DNA from: an uncultured Ferrimonas sp.
Lineage (GTDB): Bacteria; Pseudomonadota; Gammaproteobacteria; Enterobacterales; Shewanellaceae
NCBI RefSeq assembly: GCF_947489035.1
Contig: NZ_CANLCI010000013.1
Coordinates: forward strand, 40,268 to 104,267
Direction of reading: 5' to 3'
DNA: 64,000 nucleotides
Shown: piece after piece, positions 36,160 to 46,430 of the stretch
How the letters are laid out: the number at the start of each line of letters is the position of its first letter
Numbering within the stretch: the stretch's first letter is position 1
The notes under the pieces: model-generated
Seen by the model: the letters and a program-made list of their open reading frames with translations, nothing else
The model's database searches: none
Told to the model about the DNA's origin: nothing
Made by a program: the position numbers and the translations under genes

Positions 36160-36738
36160 GTGAGTGAGCCGTTAAGTGATCAACAACTGGTCGAGCGCGT
36201 GCAGCAGGGTGATAAGCAAGCTTTCAACCTGCTCGTTGTGAAGTATCAGCATAAAGTGGCCAACTTGATTGGTCGCTACGTGAAAAACCAAGGTGACGTG
36301 GCGGATGTGGCGCAAGAAGCGTTCATTAAAGCTTACCGTTCTTTGCCAAATTTTCGCGGTGATAGCGCGTTTTACACATGGTTGTATCGCATTGCGGTAA
36401 ACACGGCCAAAAACTATCTGGTTAGCCAAGGGCGTCGCCCGCCGGCCAGTGATGTGGATGCCGAAGAAGCCGAGTACTACGATGGTGCAGATGCTTTGCG
36501 CGACGTAGCGTCCCCAGAACGCCAAGTGTTATCGGACGAGATCAAAACCGTGGTGTTTAACACCATTGATAACTTGCCCGAAGAGTTAAAAGTGGCCATT
36601 ACCTTGCGAGAGATCGAAGGGATGAGCTACGAAGAGATTGCGGCAGTGATGGACTGCCCGGTTGGCACAATCCGCTCGCGGATCTTTCGTGCCCGGGAAG
36701 CCATCGAACGGAAAATTCAACCGCTGATTGAGCGGTAA
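36160..36738 (+). CDS. rpoE: Envelope-stress sigma factor RpoE
   Basis: A 192-residue ECF sigma factor. The body NLLVVKYQHKVANLIGRYVKN, the region 2 stretch DVADVAQEAFIKAYRSLPNFRGDSAFYTWLYRIAVNTAKNYL and the region 4 stretch EELKVAITLREIEGMSYEEIAAVMDCPVGTIRSRIFRAREAI are close to E. coli RpoE. A GTG at 36160 gives the family start MSEPLSDQQLV; a GTG at 36148 is an alternative. It begins the rpoE-rseA-rseB-rseC operon and has a self-type promoter upstream. Confidence 0.95.
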   Translation: MSEPLSDQQLVERVQQGDKQAFNLLVVKYQHKVANLIGRYVKNQGDVADVAQEAFIKAYRSLPNFRGDSAFYTWLYRIAVNTAKNYLVSQGRRPPASDVDAEEAEYYDGADALRDVASPERQVLSDEIKTVVFNTIDNLPEELKVAITLREIEGMSYEEIAAVMDCPVGTIRSRIFRAREAIERKIQPLIER

Positions 36739-36753
36739 CAACAAAGGTACTTC

Positions 36754-37308
36754 ATGGTGACAGATAGAAAGGAACAGTTGTCGGCTTACGTGGATGGTAA
36801 CGATCACGACGGCATGTTGGACCAAGTCTTGTCCGATCCACAGCTCAACCAGCATTGGCAAAACTACCATTTGATTGGTGATGCCATGCGCAACGAACTG
36901 CCCAATGAGCTGAATTTCGACATTGCCGCTGGCGTGGCTGCGGCATTAGAGCAAGAGCCAACAGTATTGGCACCTAAGCCGACCAAGCAACGCTTTGCTC
37001 TGCCCGCGAAAGTGGTGCAACTGGGCAAGCAATTTGGCCAATACGCCATTGCGGCGGGTGTGGCAGCGGTTGCCGTTGTCGGCGTACAACAGTACGGCGT
37101 ACAAAACAGCGTAAACCCAACCCCCGTATTGCAAACCACGCCGTTACTGGGGGCGCCAACGCCAGCCAGTTACCAAGTACCAGGCATGGGCCAGCAAAAC
37201 GAGCGCAGCGCCGAAGAGGAAGCGAAAGAGCAGCAGATGCGCGCTAACGCCTTCTTACGGGATCACCTGCTGCAGCAGCGTTTAAATGGTATCGTGGTAC
37301 AACAGTGA
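36754..37308 (+). CDS. rseA: Anti-sigma-E factor RseA
   Basis: A 184-residue single-pass inhibitor of RpoE. The N-terminal cytoplasmic domain (LSAYVDGNDHDGMLDQVLSDPQLNQHWQNYHLIGDAMRNELP) matches RseA. The membrane helix is near residues 93-112 (YAIAAGVAAVAVVGVQQYGV), followed by a periplasmic tail for RseB and DegS action. It starts 15 bases after rpoE. Cleavage by DegS and RseP releases the sigma factor in relatives; those genes are not in the window. Confidence 0.93.
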   Translation: MVTDRKEQLSAYVDGNDHDGMLDQVLSDPQLNQHWQNYHLIGDAMRNELPNELNFDIAAGVAAALEQEPTVLAPKPTKQRFALPAKVVQLGKQFGQYAIAAGVAAVAVVGVQQYGVQNSVNPTPVLQTTPLLGAPTPASYQVPGMGQQNERSAEEEAKEQQMRANAFLRDHLLQQRLNGIVVQQ

Positions 37309-37331
37309 TCCTTAGCTGACAGGACCTTACA

Positions 37332-38297
37332 TTGCAGCGTATTTTGTTTTTAGCGGCGCTGATCTTCTCTTCGATGATCAGCGCGGCCCCCGCCGATACA
37401 CCCACCGAATCCTCCAGCGACGTCGCCAAACAGTGGCTCAGCCGGATGGAAACCGCCCTTAACACCAGCAACTATCAGCTCTCGTTAGTGCAGATGCAGC
37501 GCGAGCAGATCCGCCCTATGCGCTACCACCATGGCGTCCTGAATGGCGAACAGGTGGCGTTCTTAGAGCACTTGAACGGTTCGATTAAAAGCGCCGCTCG
37601 GGTTGCCGATAAAGTGGTTTACCTTGAGCAAGACAGCCAACCTTACAGCGTAACCAGCAACCGGATCCCTGGGGTTGTCCCCGGCGCCTTTGCCGGTGGG
37701 CTGTTGCAGTTGCAAGACAACTACCGCTTTGTTGCCGGTGGGCGTAACCGCGTGGCGGGGCGCAGTGCTCAGCTGATCCGCATCGTTGCCGCAGATCAAT
37801 ACCGCTATCAATACCGCGTCTGGATCGACATCGATACCGCGTTGCCGTTGCGGGTCGACTTGGTTGATCCCAACAATGCCCTGCTGGAACAGATGCTGGT
37901 GATTGAGATCCACGTATTTGGCGAACCGCTGCCAATCCTATCCGAGCTGAAAGCCCAACCGTGGCCGGAAGTGGTGATGGCGCCAGCCAGCAAAGCGGAG
38001 CACCCGTGGCGTTTCGGTTGGTTGCCGCAAGGGTTTGAAGTACGTCATTACGATCAGCACATGCTGTTGGGCTTGAACGAGCCGGTGGAATACCTGGCGT
38101 TAACCGATGGCCTCAGCGATTTTTCGGTCTACATTGGTCGTACCGGCAAAGTCGAGCTGCCGAAGAACATCACCGCCGGTAACGGCTTATCGCTGGCCTC
38201 GGCCATTCACGGCGACTTTGAAGTGGTGGTGGTGGGTAAAATGCCTGTCGAAGCCTTGGCTAACGTGGCCGACAATATCTATCCCGCCCAAGAATGA
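37332..38297 (+). CDS. rseB: Periplasmic sigma-E regulator RseB
   Basis: A 321-residue periplasmic protein that protects RseA from DegS and releases it on binding lipopolysaccharide or lipoprotein-like ligands. The signal peptide is QRILFLAALIFSSMISAAPA. The first domain (AKQWLSRMETALNTSNYQLSL) is LolA-like; the C-terminal domain with HPWRFGWLPQGFEV and LTDGLSDFSVYI is typical. The start is a TTG at 37332 with AGGA seven bases before it, between rseA and rseC. Confidence 0.92.
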   Translation: MQRILFLAALIFSSMISAAPADTPTESSSDVAKQWLSRMETALNTSNYQLSLVQMQREQIRPMRYHHGVLNGEQVAFLEHLNGSIKSAARVADKVVYLEQDSQPYSVTSNRIPGVVPGAFAGGLLQLQDNYRFVAGGRNRVAGRSAQLIRIVAADQYRYQYRVWIDIDTALPLRVDLVDPNNALLEQMLVIEIHVFGEPLPILSELKAQPWPEVVMAPASKAEHPWRFGWLPQGFEVRHYDQHMLLGLNEPVEYLALTDGLSDFSVYIGRTGKVELPKNITAGNGLSLASAIHGDFEVVVVGKMPVEALANVADNIYPAQE

Positions 38298-38731
38298 TTG
38301 AAGCCATCGCAACCGTCGAAGGTTACCACCACGGCCAGTTGACCATCAGCTGGTTTAGCCAAACCGCCTGCGGCCATTGCGAGCAGGCGGATGAGTGCGG
38401 CTCAGGCGTGGTGGCCAAAGCGATGGCCCCCAAGCAAAATCGTCTTACCCTTGATAGCCCAACCTCATACCCCGTAGGCAGCCAGTTGCGAATTGGTATT
38501 GCCGAGCAAGATCTCTTACGCGCATCCGCGGCGGTCTATTTGTTACCGCTGATGACAGGACTGTTACTGGCCGTGCTGGCACAAGCTAGTATTGGGCTCG
38601 AGGGGATCACAATTTTGGCGTCGTTATTCGGCGGTGTTGCTGGCTGGGCAGTGGCTCGACAGTGGGCCGCCAAACAGCCGAAACCGTTGACCATTCTGGG
38701 TCAGTTAGGGCAACCGATCGCAGGCGCATAG
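38294..38731 (+). CDS. rseC: SoxR-reducing/RseC family membrane protein
   Basis: A 145-residue membrane protein of the RseC/RsxC-associated family. Four conserved cysteines are seen in the N-terminal part (TACGHCEQADECGSGVV has three closely spaced). Two membrane helices follow (about residues 78-97 and 102-122). Its ATG overlaps the RseB stop by four bases. RseC is a positive modulator of sigma-E and takes part in SoxR reduction in E. coli. It ends the rpoE operon; lepA follows after 145 bases. Confidence 0.9.
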   Translation: MIEAIATVEGYHHGQLTISWFSQTACGHCEQADECGSGVVAKAMAPKQNRLTLDSPTSYPVGSQLRIGIAEQDLLRASAAVYLLPLMTGLLLAVLAQASIGLEGITILASLFGGVAGWAVARQWAAKQPKPLTILGQLGQPIAGA

Positions 38732-38876
38732 CCCAGCGGCCAAAAATCCGTTAAAATCGCCCCCCTTAGTTGTGCCAACCGTAGTAAATAAGGGTTTTGC
38801 TCGGCCAAGTCAGGCAGCGCAATTATTTACTCCGATTGGCATTTAGACACAGTTATTTAGCGAAGTAGCGGCACAG

Positions 38877-40670
38877 ATGAAGCACATTCGAAATTTCTCG
38901 ATTATCGCCCACATTGATCACGGCAAGTCCACCTTGTCCGATCGACTGATCCAGCATTGCGGCGGCTTGTCCGAACGTGAAATGGAAGCGCAAGTTTTGG
39001 ATTCTATGGATCTGGAACGCGAACGCGGCATTACCATCAAGGCCCAGAGTGTGACTCTGGATTACAAAGCCCAAGATGGCGAAACCTACCAGTTAAACTT
39101 CATTGATACCCCAGGGCACGTGGACTTCAGTTACGAAGTCTCCCGCTCCTTGGCGTCCTGTGAAGGCGCGCTATTGGTGGTCGATGCTGGTCAAGGCGTA
39201 GAAGCCCAGACGTTGGCCAACTGTTACACCGCCATCGAGATGGACTTGGACGTATTGCCAATCCTCAACAAGATCGATCTGCCTCAGGCGGATCCAGATC
39301 GGGTGGCCCAAGAAATTGAAGACATCGTTGGCATCGATGCGGTGGATGCTACCCGTTGCAGCGCCAAAACCGGCATCGGCATCGACGACGTACTGGAAAC
39401 CATCGTGCGCGATATTCCAGCACCAGAAGGCGATCCAGAGGCGCCGCTGCAGGCCTCAATCATCGACTCGTGGTTTGATAACTACCTTGGCGTGGTGTCT
39501 TTAGTTCGCATTAAAAACGGCAAACTGAAGAAGAACGACAAGATTAAAGTGATGAGCACCGGTCAGGTGTGGGGCGTGGATCGCTTGGGGATCTTTACGC
39601 CGAAGCAGGTGGATAAAACCGAGCTGCTTACCGGCGAAGTAGGCTGGGTGGTGATGGGGATCAAAGAGATCCTTGGCGCCCCTGTGGGCGATACCTTAAC
39701 CCACGCCAAGCATGGCGCAGAACATCCCCTGCCAGGCTTTAAGAAAGTAAAGCCGCAGGTGTACGCGGGCTTGTTCCCAATCTCTTCGGAAGATTACGAA
39801 GCGTTCCGTGATGCACTGGCGAAGTTATCGCTGAACGACGCATCGCTGTTCTTCGAACCAGAAAGCTCAACCGCACTGGGCTTTGGCTTCCGTTGTGGCT
39901 TCTTGGGCATGTTGCACATGGAGATCATCCAAGAGCGTCTTGAGCGCGAATACAACTTGGATCTGATCACCACCGCGCCAACGGTAGTGTACAAAGTAAC
40001 CACCACCGCCGGCGAAGAAGTGATGGTGGATAACCCATCAGGTTTGCCCGCCATCAACAGCATTGAAACCATCGCCGAGCCGATTGTGGAAGCCAACATC
40101 TTGGTGCCACAAGAGTACTTGGGGAACGTGATCACCCTGTGTATTGAACGTCGCGGCGTGCAAAAAGACATGTCCTACCACGGCAACCAAGTGGCGGTGC
40201 GTTACGACTTGCCAATGGCGGAAGTGGTGTTGGATTTCTTCGATCGTCTGAAGTCGACCTCTCGTGGCTTTGCGTCGCTGGACTACAACTTTGTTCGCTT
40301 CAACGAAGAGAAGATGGTTCGAGTGGACGTACTGATCAACGGCGACCGAGTGGATGCCTTGGCGATGATCACCCACACCGACAACGCCCAGTTCCGTGGC
40401 CGTCAGTTGGTTGAGAAGATGCGTGAGCTGATCCCTCGGCAGATGTTCGACGTGGCGATTCAGGCTGCCATTGGCAACCAAGTGATTGCGCGCTCAAACG
40501 TAAAAGCCCTGCGTAAAGACGTAACCGCGAAGTGTTACGGCGGCGACGTTTCTCGTAAGAAGAAGCTGCTGCAGAAGCAGAAAGAGGGTAAAAAACGAAT
40601 GAAGCAAGTGGGCAACGTTGAAGTACCACAAGAAGCCTTCCTCGCCATTTTGAAAGTCGGAGACAGCTAA
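38877..40670 (+). CDS. lepA: Elongation factor 4 LepA
   Basis: A 597-residue translational GTPase that back-translocates or assists ribosome biogenesis. G1 is [14 protein letters not shown], switch [14 protein letters not shown] and G4 NKIDLP. The LepA-specific C-terminal end, rich in lysine and arginine ([21 protein letters not shown]), is intact. It starts the lepA-lepB-rnc-era-recO-pdxJ-acpS gene string; lepB follows after 3 bases, the classical arrangement. Confidence 0.97.
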   Translation: MKHIRNFSIIAHIDHGKSTLSDRLIQHCGGLSEREMEAQVLDSMDLERERGITIKAQSVTLDYKAQDGETYQLNFIDTPGHVDFSYEVSRSLASCEGALLVVDAGQGVEAQTLANCYTAIEMDLDVLPILNKIDLPQADPDRVAQEIEDIVGIDAVDATRCSAKTGIGIDDVLETIVRDIPAPEGDPEAPLQASIIDSWFDNYLGVVSLVRIKNGKLKKNDKIKVMSTGQVWGVDRLGIFTPKQVDKTELLTGEVGWVVMGIKEILGAPVGDTLTHAKHGAEHPLPGFKKVKPQVYAGLFPISSEDYEAFRDALAKLSLNDASLFFEPESSTALGFGFRCGFLGMLHMEIIQERLEREYNLDLITTAPTVVYKVTTTAGEEVMVDNPSGLPAINSIETIAEPIVEANILVPQEYLGNVITLCIERRGVQKDMSYHGNQVAVRYDLPMAEVVLDFFDRLKSTSRGFASLDYNFVRFNEEKMVRVDVLINGDRVDALAMITHTDNAQFRGRQLVEKMRELIPRQMFDVAIQAAIGNQVIARSNVKALRKDVTAKCYGGDVSRKKKLLQKQKEGKKRMKQVGNVEVPQEAFLAILKVGDS

Positions 40671-40673
40671 TAC

Positions 40674-41594
40674 ATGGCCACCCTGTTTTCTCACATTTTA
40701 GTGATCCTAACCCTTGCCAGCGGATTGGTGTGGGCGTTTGACCATTTTGTGTTGTTGCCGAAACGCCGCATGGCGGTGGCAACGGCAGAAGCCAGCAATG
40801 GTGCGCCACTGGGCGACGATGCACGCCACAGCATGTTGCGTGAAGGCGCCATTGCCGAAAACTGCCACGGGGTGTTTCCGGTGCTGTTTGCCGTGCTGAT
40901 CTTCCGTTCGTTCATCTTTGAACCATTCCAGATCCCATCGGGTTCGATGATGCCAACCTTACTGGTTGGCGATTTCATCTTGGTCGAGAAATACGCCTAT
41001 GGCCTCAAGGATCCGGTATTGCGCTCTGAATTGGTGGCCACTGGCAGCCCAGAGCGGGGCGATATTGTGGTGTTCAAATACCCAAAAGATGAGCGCGTTG
41101 ATTACATCAAACGTGTGGTTGGCCTGCCAGGCGACCGCATCGTTTACCGCAATAAAACGTTATACATCCAGCCGAAGTGTGACCGTGGCCAAAGCCCATG
41201 CCCGCAGCTGCAAGAGGTGGCTCAGGCCAGCGTCAACCAAGGTGAATTTAGCCAAGGTAAACTGCCGCTAACCCGCTTGAAAGAGCAACTGGGCGAAGTC
41301 ACCCACGATCTGTTAGTGAACCCATCGCGGCGCGAGCCGGTGGGCTACTACCACAGCCAGCCTGGAACGCGTGTGGGCGAATGGATTGTGCCAGAAGGCA
41401 AATACTTCGCCATGGGCGACAACCGCGACAACTCAACCGACAGCCGTTTCTGGGGTTTTGTTGATCAGTCACAATTGGTTGGTCGTGCCACCTTTATCTG
41501 GATGTCATTTGAATTTGAACGTGACGCCGATAGCGTATTGCCAAGTTGGGTTCCAACTGGCGTCCGTCTTGATCGCCTTGGAGGCATCGAGTGA
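40674..41594 (+). CDS. lepB: Signal peptidase I LepB
   Basis: A 306-residue inner-membrane serine-lysine protease that removes signal peptides. Two membrane helices lie at about residues 2-20 and 62-82. The catalytic Ser is in [21 protein letters not shown] and the Lys in [32 protein letters not shown] is the third signature. The gene begins 3 bases after lepA and its TGA overlaps the GTG of rnc. Confidence 0.96.
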   Translation: MATLFSHILVILTLASGLVWAFDHFVLLPKRRMAVATAEASNGAPLGDDARHSMLREGAIAENCHGVFPVLFAVLIFRSFIFEPFQIPSGSMMPTLLVGDFILVEKYAYGLKDPVLRSELVATGSPERGDIVVFKYPKDERVDYIKRVVGLPGDRIVYRNKTLYIQPKCDRGQSPCPQLQEVAQASVNQGEFSQGKLPLTRLKEQLGEVTHDLLVNPSRREPVGYYHSQPGTRVGEWIVPEGKYFAMGDNRDNSTDSRFWGFVDQSQLVGRATFIWMSFEFERDADSVLPSWVPTGVRLDRLGGIE

Positions 41595-42268
41595 GCCAAG
41601 CCAAGCTAAACCGCTTGCAGGATGCACTGAATTATCAATTCAAGGATGAAGCTCATCTGCAATTGGCGCTAACCCACCGCAGTGCGGCGGGTCGCCACAA
41701 TGAGCGTCTCGAATACTTAGGCGACGCCATTTTAGGCTTCGTTATTGCTGACGAGCTGTACCACCGTTTTCCGAAAGTCACCGAAGGCGACATGACCCGC
41801 ATGCGCGCCAGCTTAGTCAAAGGGGTAACCTTGGCTGAGCTTGGCCGCGAGCTGAACCTGCCGGAAGTGATCAAGCTTGGCCCTGGCGAGCTGAAATCCG
41901 GCGGCTTCCGTCGCGAGTCGATTTTGGCCGATGCGGTCGAAGCGATTTTTGGCGCAGTGTACCTTGATGGTGGCACCGAAGCGGCGCGGGAACTGATTTT
42001 AAACCAGTACCAAAGTCGCTTAGCCGCAATTGAGCCGGGCCGCCGTCAGAAAGATCCGAAAACCAGCCTGCAGGAATACCTGCAAGGACGCCGTAAAGCG
42101 TTACCGCTGTATACCGTGCTCACCGTTGCCGGTGATGCCCACGATCAAACCTTTACCGTAAGCTGTGAAGTAGAAGATCTGACCGACACCATCGTTGGTG
42201 AAGGATCTTCACGCCGCAAGGCCGAGCAGGATGCTGCAGCCAAAACTCTGGAGCTGTTACAAGCATGA
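41591..42268 (+). CDS. rnc: Ribonuclease III
   Basis: A 225-residue double-strand-specific RNase that processes rRNA and many mRNAs. The catalytic signature is [21 protein letters not shown], with further acidic residues in [16 protein letters not shown]. The C-terminal dsRNA-binding domain starts about residue 153 ([22 protein letters not shown]) and ends [18 protein letters not shown]. It begins with GTG overlapping the lepB stop and overlaps the era ATG by four bases. Confidence 0.97.
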   Translation: MSQAKLNRLQDALNYQFKDEAHLQLALTHRSAAGRHNERLEYLGDAILGFVIADELYHRFPKVTEGDMTRMRASLVKGVTLAELGRELNLPEVIKLGPGELKSGGFRRESILADAVEAIFGAVYLDGGTEAARELILNQYQSRLAAIEPGRRQKDPKTSLQEYLQGRRKALPLYTVLTVAGDAHDQTFTVSCEVEDLTDTIVGEGSSRRKAEQDAAAKTLELLQA

Positions 42269-43170
42269 CCGATACTACCTACTGCGGCTTTGTGGCCATT
42301 GTTGGCCGCCCAAATGTGGGCAAATCCACTTTGCTTAACAACATCTTGGGTCAAAAAGTCAGCATCACTTCGCGCAAGCCACAAACCACCCGCCATCGCA
42401 TCATGGGCATTCATACCGAAGGGGCACGTCAGACCATCTTCGTTGATACCCCAGGGCTGCACATGGAAGAGAAGCGCGCCATCAACCGTTTGATGAACCG
42501 CGCTGCGGCGTCCTCCATTGGTGACGTTGAGATGGTGATCATGGTGGTGGAAGGCACCAAGTGGTCGCCCGACGACGACATGGTGTTGAATAAGATCAAA
42601 CGCGGTGCCAGCGAGCGCAAAACCGTGTTGGTGGTGAACAAGGTTGATCAGGTTAAGAACAAAGAAGAGCTGTTCCCCCACCTAGAGTGGATCCAGAACA
42701 AGTTTGCCTTTGACGCCATCATCCCAATGTCGGCAGGCAAAGGCGACAAGCCGGATCAGCTCATCAGCATGGCGCAAGAGCTGCTGCCAGAAGGCATTCA
42801 CTACTTCCCAGAAGAGTACGTTACCGATCGCAGCCAGCGCTTTATGGCGGCGGAAATTCTGCGCGAGAAACTGATCCGCTTCTTGGGCGACGAACTGCCT
42901 TACTCACTTAACGTTGAGATTGAACAGTTTGGTGTGGACGAGAAAGGGATCTTTCACATCAACGCCTTGATCTTGGTTGAGCGCAGCGGCCAAAAACGGA
43001 TGGTGATTGGCAGCAACGGCGAGAAGATCAAAGTGATTGGCCGTGAAGCCCGCATCGACATGGAAGAGCTGTTCGACAACAAAGTCTACTTAGAGACTTG
43101 GGTCAAAGTGAAATCCGGTTGGGCCGACGATGAACGCGCCTTGCGTAGCCTTGGCTACGGCGACGATTAA
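42265..43170 (+). CDS. era: GTPase Era
   Basis: A 301-residue GTPase that binds 16S rRNA and matures the 30S subunit. G1 is [13 protein letters not shown]3 DTPGLHMEE and G4 NKVDQV. The C-terminal KH domain has [22 protein letters not shown] and the invariant end [18 protein letters not shown]. Its start overlaps the end of rnc by four bases and recO follows closely. Confidence 0.97.
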   Translation: MTDTTYCGFVAIVGRPNVGKSTLLNNILGQKVSITSRKPQTTRHRIMGIHTEGARQTIFVDTPGLHMEEKRAINRLMNRAAASSIGDVEMVIMVVEGTKWSPDDDMVLNKIKRGASERKTVLVVNKVDQVKNKEELFPHLEWIQNKFAFDAIIPMSAGKGDKPDQLISMAQELLPEGIHYFPEEYVTDRSQRFMAAEILREKLIRFLGDELPYSLNVEIEQFGVDEKGIFHINALILVERSGQKRMVIGSNGEKIKVIGREARIDMEELFDNKVYLETWVKVKSGWADDERALRSLGYGDD

Positions 43171-43191
43171 TCGTTTCGGTTGCGCGCAGGG

Positions 43192-43926
43192 GTGAGTAAT
43201 CAGACCGAGCCACGACTGACTCGTGCTTATCTGCTGCACGCTCGCCCCTACCGCGAGAACAGCCTGCTGCTGGATCTGCTCAGTGAAGAACACGGCCGCA
43301 TTGCGGCCGTTGCTCGTACTGGCGGCAAAAGTGGCCTCGCTAAAAAAGCCCAGTTGCAGCCGTTTCGGCCACTGCTGATTGGCCTTGGCGGTCACGGCAC
43401 CTTACGGAAATTAGCGCAGCTCGAAGCCCCAACCATGCCACTGCCTCTCAGCGGCACCTCGCTCTACAGTGGCTTATACCTTAACGAACTGTGCCAGCGT
43501 TTGCTGCCCGAGTGGCAAGAGCTGACCCATCTGTTTGAACAATATCAGTGCTGCTTGATGGCCTTGGCGGGCGACAATCAAGTGGAAGCCAACCTGCGTT
43601 ACGTTGAACTGTTATTGCTGCAACACCTTGGCCAATTGCCCAGCATCGAATACGATGCCAGCGGCGATCCCTTGCACGTTGACGCCAACTACCTGTGGCG
43701 ACCGGGGCAAGGCTTTATCGCCACGGCTCAACCGAACCATCGCGCCGTCAGTGGTGCCATGTTGCTGGCCTGGAGCCAACAACAACTGCTTGAGCCAGAG
43801 CATCTGCGCCAAGCCAAAACCCTAATTCGAACCCTATTGCAGCCGCTGCTCGGTAATAAACCGCTGCACAGCAGGACGCTATTTAGCCGACAACGAGGAC
43901 GACATGAGCATACTTCTGGGCGTTAA
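43192..43926 (+). CDS. recO: DNA repair protein RecO
   Basis: A 244-residue recombination mediator that loads RecA with RecR onto SSB-coated gaps. The OB-fold N-terminus [34 protein letters not shown] and the helical part [21 protein letters not shown] match RecO. The start is uncertain: GTG 43192 (used here) or TTG 43180. The last 23 bases overlap pdxJ. Confidence 0.92.
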   Translation: MSNQTEPRLTRAYLLHARPYRENSLLLDLLSEEHGRIAAVARTGGKSGLAKKAQLQPFRPLLIGLGGHGTLRKLAQLEAPTMPLPLSGTSLYSGLYLNELCQRLLPEWQELTHLFEQYQCCLMALAGDNQVEANLRYVELLLLQHLGQLPSIEYDASGDPLHVDANYLWRPGQGFIATAQPNHRAVSGAMLLAWSQQQLLEPEHLRQAKTLIRTLLQPLLGNKPLHSRTLFSRQRGRHEHTSGR

Positions 43927-44632
43927 CATCGATCACATTGCCACCTTGCGCCAAGCCCGTGGCACCAACTACCCCGATCCCGTCCATGCCGCAGCCGTGG
44001 CAGAGATGGCCGGTGCCGATGGCATTACCATCCACCTGCGCGAAGATCGCCGCCACATCATCGATCGCGATGTTGAAGTGTTGGCGCAGACCATCAAAAC
44101 CCGCATGAACTTAGAGATGGCGGTTACCGAAGAGATGCTGGCCATTGCCGAGCGGATCAAACCGGCTTACGTCTGTTTGGTGCCGGAAAAACGGGAAGAG
44201 CTGACCACCGAAGGCGGCTTGGATGTGGCGGGGCAGCAGGACAAGATGGAAGACGCGTGCCAGCGACTCAAAGCCGCAGGCATTAAGGTGTCGCTGTTTA
44301 TCGATGCTTGTCCGACGCAGATTGAAGCCGCGGTTGCGGTTGGCGCGCCTTACATTGAGATCCACACCGGTGCGTATGCTGATGCCAGCACCGAGGTGCA
44401 GCAACAAGCGGAACTTGAGCGGATCGCCAAAGGCGCGAAGCTGGCCGCTAGCCTTGGCTTGGTGGTGAACGCAGGGCATGGCCTGCACTACCATAACGTT
44501 CAGCCGATTGCCGCCATTCCAGAGTTCTACGAGCTCAACATCGGCCACAGCATCATCGCCCGTGCCGCCATCGAAGGCTTGGCTCCGGCGGTGCAAACCA
44601 TGAAGCAGCTGATGCTGGACGCCCGCCGCTAA
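43904..44632 (+). CDS. pdxJ: Pyridoxine 5'-phosphate synthase PdxJ
   Basis: A 242-residue TIM-barrel enzyme that condenses 1-deoxy-xylulose 5-phosphate with 3-amino-2-oxopropyl phosphate to make PNP in vitamin B6 synthesis. The start [23 protein letters not shown], the central [29 protein letters not shown] and the end [13 protein letters not shown] are family-specific. It overlaps recO by 23 bases, and its TAA shares one base with the ATG of acpS. Confidence 0.96.
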   Translation: MSILLGVNIDHIATLRQARGTNYPDPVHAAAVAEMAGADGITIHLREDRRHIIDRDVEVLAQTIKTRMNLEMAVTEEMLAIAERIKPAYVCLVPEKREELTTEGGLDVAGQQDKMEDACQRLKAAGIKVSLFIDACPTQIEAAVAVGAPYIEIHTGAYADASTEVQQQAELERIAKGAKLAASLGLVVNAGHGLHYHNVQPIAAIPEFYELNIGHSIIARAAIEGLAPAVQTMKQLMLDARR

Positions 44633-45015
44633 TGGCGATCAAGGGGCTGGGCACCGACATTGTCGAGATCCCGCGTTTTGCCGCTCGGTTCGATAAGTTG
44701 GGCGACAAACTGGCGCAGCGGATCTTAACCGCGGCCGAGCTGAATGAGCTCGCCGCAGCCAACGACAAGCCCCGCTTTGTGGCCAAACGCTTTGCGGTGA
44801 AAGAGGCGGCCTCCAAGGCGCTGGGCACCGGCATTGGTCGCGGTGTCTCCTTTCACCATATTGAAGTCAGCCACGACGATTGGGGCGCGCCCAAGTTGCA
44901 ATTGACTGGCGGTGCCGCCGAGCGCATGGCGCAACTTGGCGCCGATAGCGCCCACCTGTCGCTGTCGGATGAACAAGCCTACGCGGTCGCCACCGTGGTG
45001 ATCGAAGGCCCTTAG
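44632..45015 (+). CDS. acpS: Holo-[acyl-carrier-protein] synthase AcpS
   Basis: A 127-residue phosphopantetheinyl transferase that activates acyl carrier protein. The Mg-binding Asp is in GLGTDIVEIPRF and the Glu in FVAKRFAVKEAASKALGTG. TAATG overlap with pdxJ shows translational coupling. It is the last gene of the lepA-acpS string; a dispersed repeat and hairpins follow. Confidence 0.95.
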   Translation: MAIKGLGTDIVEIPRFAARFDKLGDKLAQRILTAAELNELAAANDKPRFVAKRFAVKEAASKALGTGIGRGVSFHHIEVSHDDWGAPKLQLTGGAAERMAQLGADSAHLSLSDEQAYAVATVVIEGP

Positions 45016-45467
45016 TCTCAGCCTTTGTTTTAGCTCGCTGTTGGTATGGCTGTGCTGAAGCTATTGTCGCCTGCAGCCCAATCCAGCACATTGCTTTTAA
45101 GTGGTTATGTCGCGGTGGCGACGACACCCAAAGGGGTTCCCCCTTTGGGATCCCACTGCCTTAAACACAGCGTCACTTTCGCTCCTTGCACTGCGCCATT
45201 CGGCACTGCATCGATGCGCCATCCATGGCTTAGCGATGCATCCACAACATCCTGTTGTTCCGCCTCATTTTGCAGTACATCGCGCAACGCTGTGATGCGG
45301 CAATAAAGCCGAAGCGGCTTTGCTCTCATCGCCGCCTATCGCATCAACGCCAGCCATTGCGCTGGCGTTGTGCGCTGGCCACTTCGGCGTGAAGCGTGAT
45401 GGCAGCAACAGCAATTGCGGCCAGATCCTACGACAATAATCGCCATTTTTTTGCAGGAGTGACGTTA
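45016..45467. other. Intergenic region after acpS
   Basis: 452 bases holding the dispersed repeat copy (45111-45300), a short AAGCCG-AAG-CGGCTT hairpin (45306-45320), a 9-bp hairpin CAACGCCAG/CTGGCGTTG (45345-45370) and AGGAG for the next gene. The 86-residue frame across the repeat (45046-45306) is rich in Ser, Cys and Thr and is not a credible protein. Confidence 0.6.
45111..45300. repeat. Dispersed intergenic repeat, copy A
   Basis: It shares the 20-mer GATGCGCCATCCATGGCTTA (45213-45232) exactly with 63950-63969 and further looser similarity on both sides. It contains mini-hairpins with a constant CATCC loop region: GCCAT-CC-ATGGC and CAACATCCTGTTG. Boundaries are approximate. Confidence 0.65.
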
Positions 45468-46430
45468 ATGCTGTCTTGGTTACGCCAACGGAGTGCACCG
45501 ATCCCAACGCCATTGGCGGGGCTGGCTTTGGCCATCGCCAGTGTGGGCATGCAGTGGGACTTGCGCCTTGGTTTGGGGTTGCAGCTGCAAACGGCAATGG
45601 CGCTGCTGGCCACGGCGTTGCTGCTGCCGCTGGCGCTGAAGTTTACGCTGAACAGCCCATTACTTAACCAAGAGCTGCGTCATCCGGTGCTGGCAGCGGT
45701 AATGCCAACCTTTGCGATGGCGCTGATGATGCTGTCGGTGACGCTGGCCAGCGTGAGCCAATGGGCCGGCGCCTTGCTGTGGAGTGCGGCGGTGGTGCTG
45801 CATCTGTGGCTGTTGTGGCGTTTTATCGTCAATGTGCGTAAGCGATGGGGCGTGGAGCAGATGGCACCGCCATGGTTCATTCCCACCGTTGGCATTGTGG
45901 TGGCACCGCTGACCAGCCCGGCGGGGTTGGCGTGGCTGGATCTGGCGCTGATGTGGTTTGGGCTGATCTGCTGCATGGCGCTGCTGCCGTTGATGCTGTA
46001 TCGGCTGATCTTTCTCGATTTTAGCGATGGTGCGTTGCAACCCACCTTTGGGGTAATGGCGGCGCCAGTCAGCATGGCGTTGGCGGGGTACTTAAAGGTG
46101 GTGGCCGCGCCGCATCCGGCGCTGGTGCTGTGGTTGTTAAGCGCCGCTTTGCTGTTTACCTGCTTGGTGTACCTGCTGTTGCCCAAGCTGCTGCGGCTGC
46201 CATTTAGCCCCAGCTTTGCGGCGCTGACCTTCCCGTTGGTCGTCAGCGCCACGGCGCTGGAGTTGCTGGTGGCAAGGTTACCGCAGTTAGGCTGGGATCA
46301 ACTTGGCTGGGGCTTGGTGTGGGCGATTCAGGCGATGGCGGATCTGCAGTTGCTGATCGCCACGGTGATGGTGACGATAGTGGCAGTTCGCTTTGCTCTG
46401 CACGGCTGGGGCAGAGCCGCTCTTCGTTAG
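45468..46430 (+). CDS. TDT-family transporter (TehA/SLAC1-like)
   Basis: A 320-residue membrane protein with ten hydrophobic helices, of the tellurite-resistance/dicarboxylate transporter (TDT) family to which TehA and plant SLAC1 anion channels belong. Family-like stretches are TPLAGLALAIASVGMQW at the start, PPWFIPTVGIVVAPLTSP in the middle and LEPLV-like FPLVVSATALELLV late. The ATG at 45468 is chosen because AGGAG lies 8 bases before it. The substrate is unknown; anions or sulfite are possible. It overlaps the convergent amidotransferase gene by 4 bases. Confidence 0.75.
   Translation: MLSWLRQRSAPIPTPLAGLALAIASVGMQWDLRLGLGLQLQTAMALLATALLLPLALKFTLNSPLLNQELRHPVLAAVMPTFAMALMMLSVTLASVSQWAGALLWSAAVVLHLWLLWRFIVNVRKRWGVEQMAPPWFIPTVGIVVAPLTSPAGLAWLDLALMWFGLICCMALLPLMLYRLIFLDFSDGALQPTFGVMAAPVSMALAGYLKVVAAPHPALVLWLLSAALLFTCLVYLLLPKLLRLPFSPSFAALTFPLVVSATALELLVARLPQLGWDQLGWGLVWAIQAMADLQLLIATVMVTIVAVRFALHGWGRAALR

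Noticed and set aside
45046..45306. 86-residue protein after acpS
   Set aside because: Ser/Cys/Thr-rich translation of the dispersed repeat; the reading frame is not conserved in copy B.
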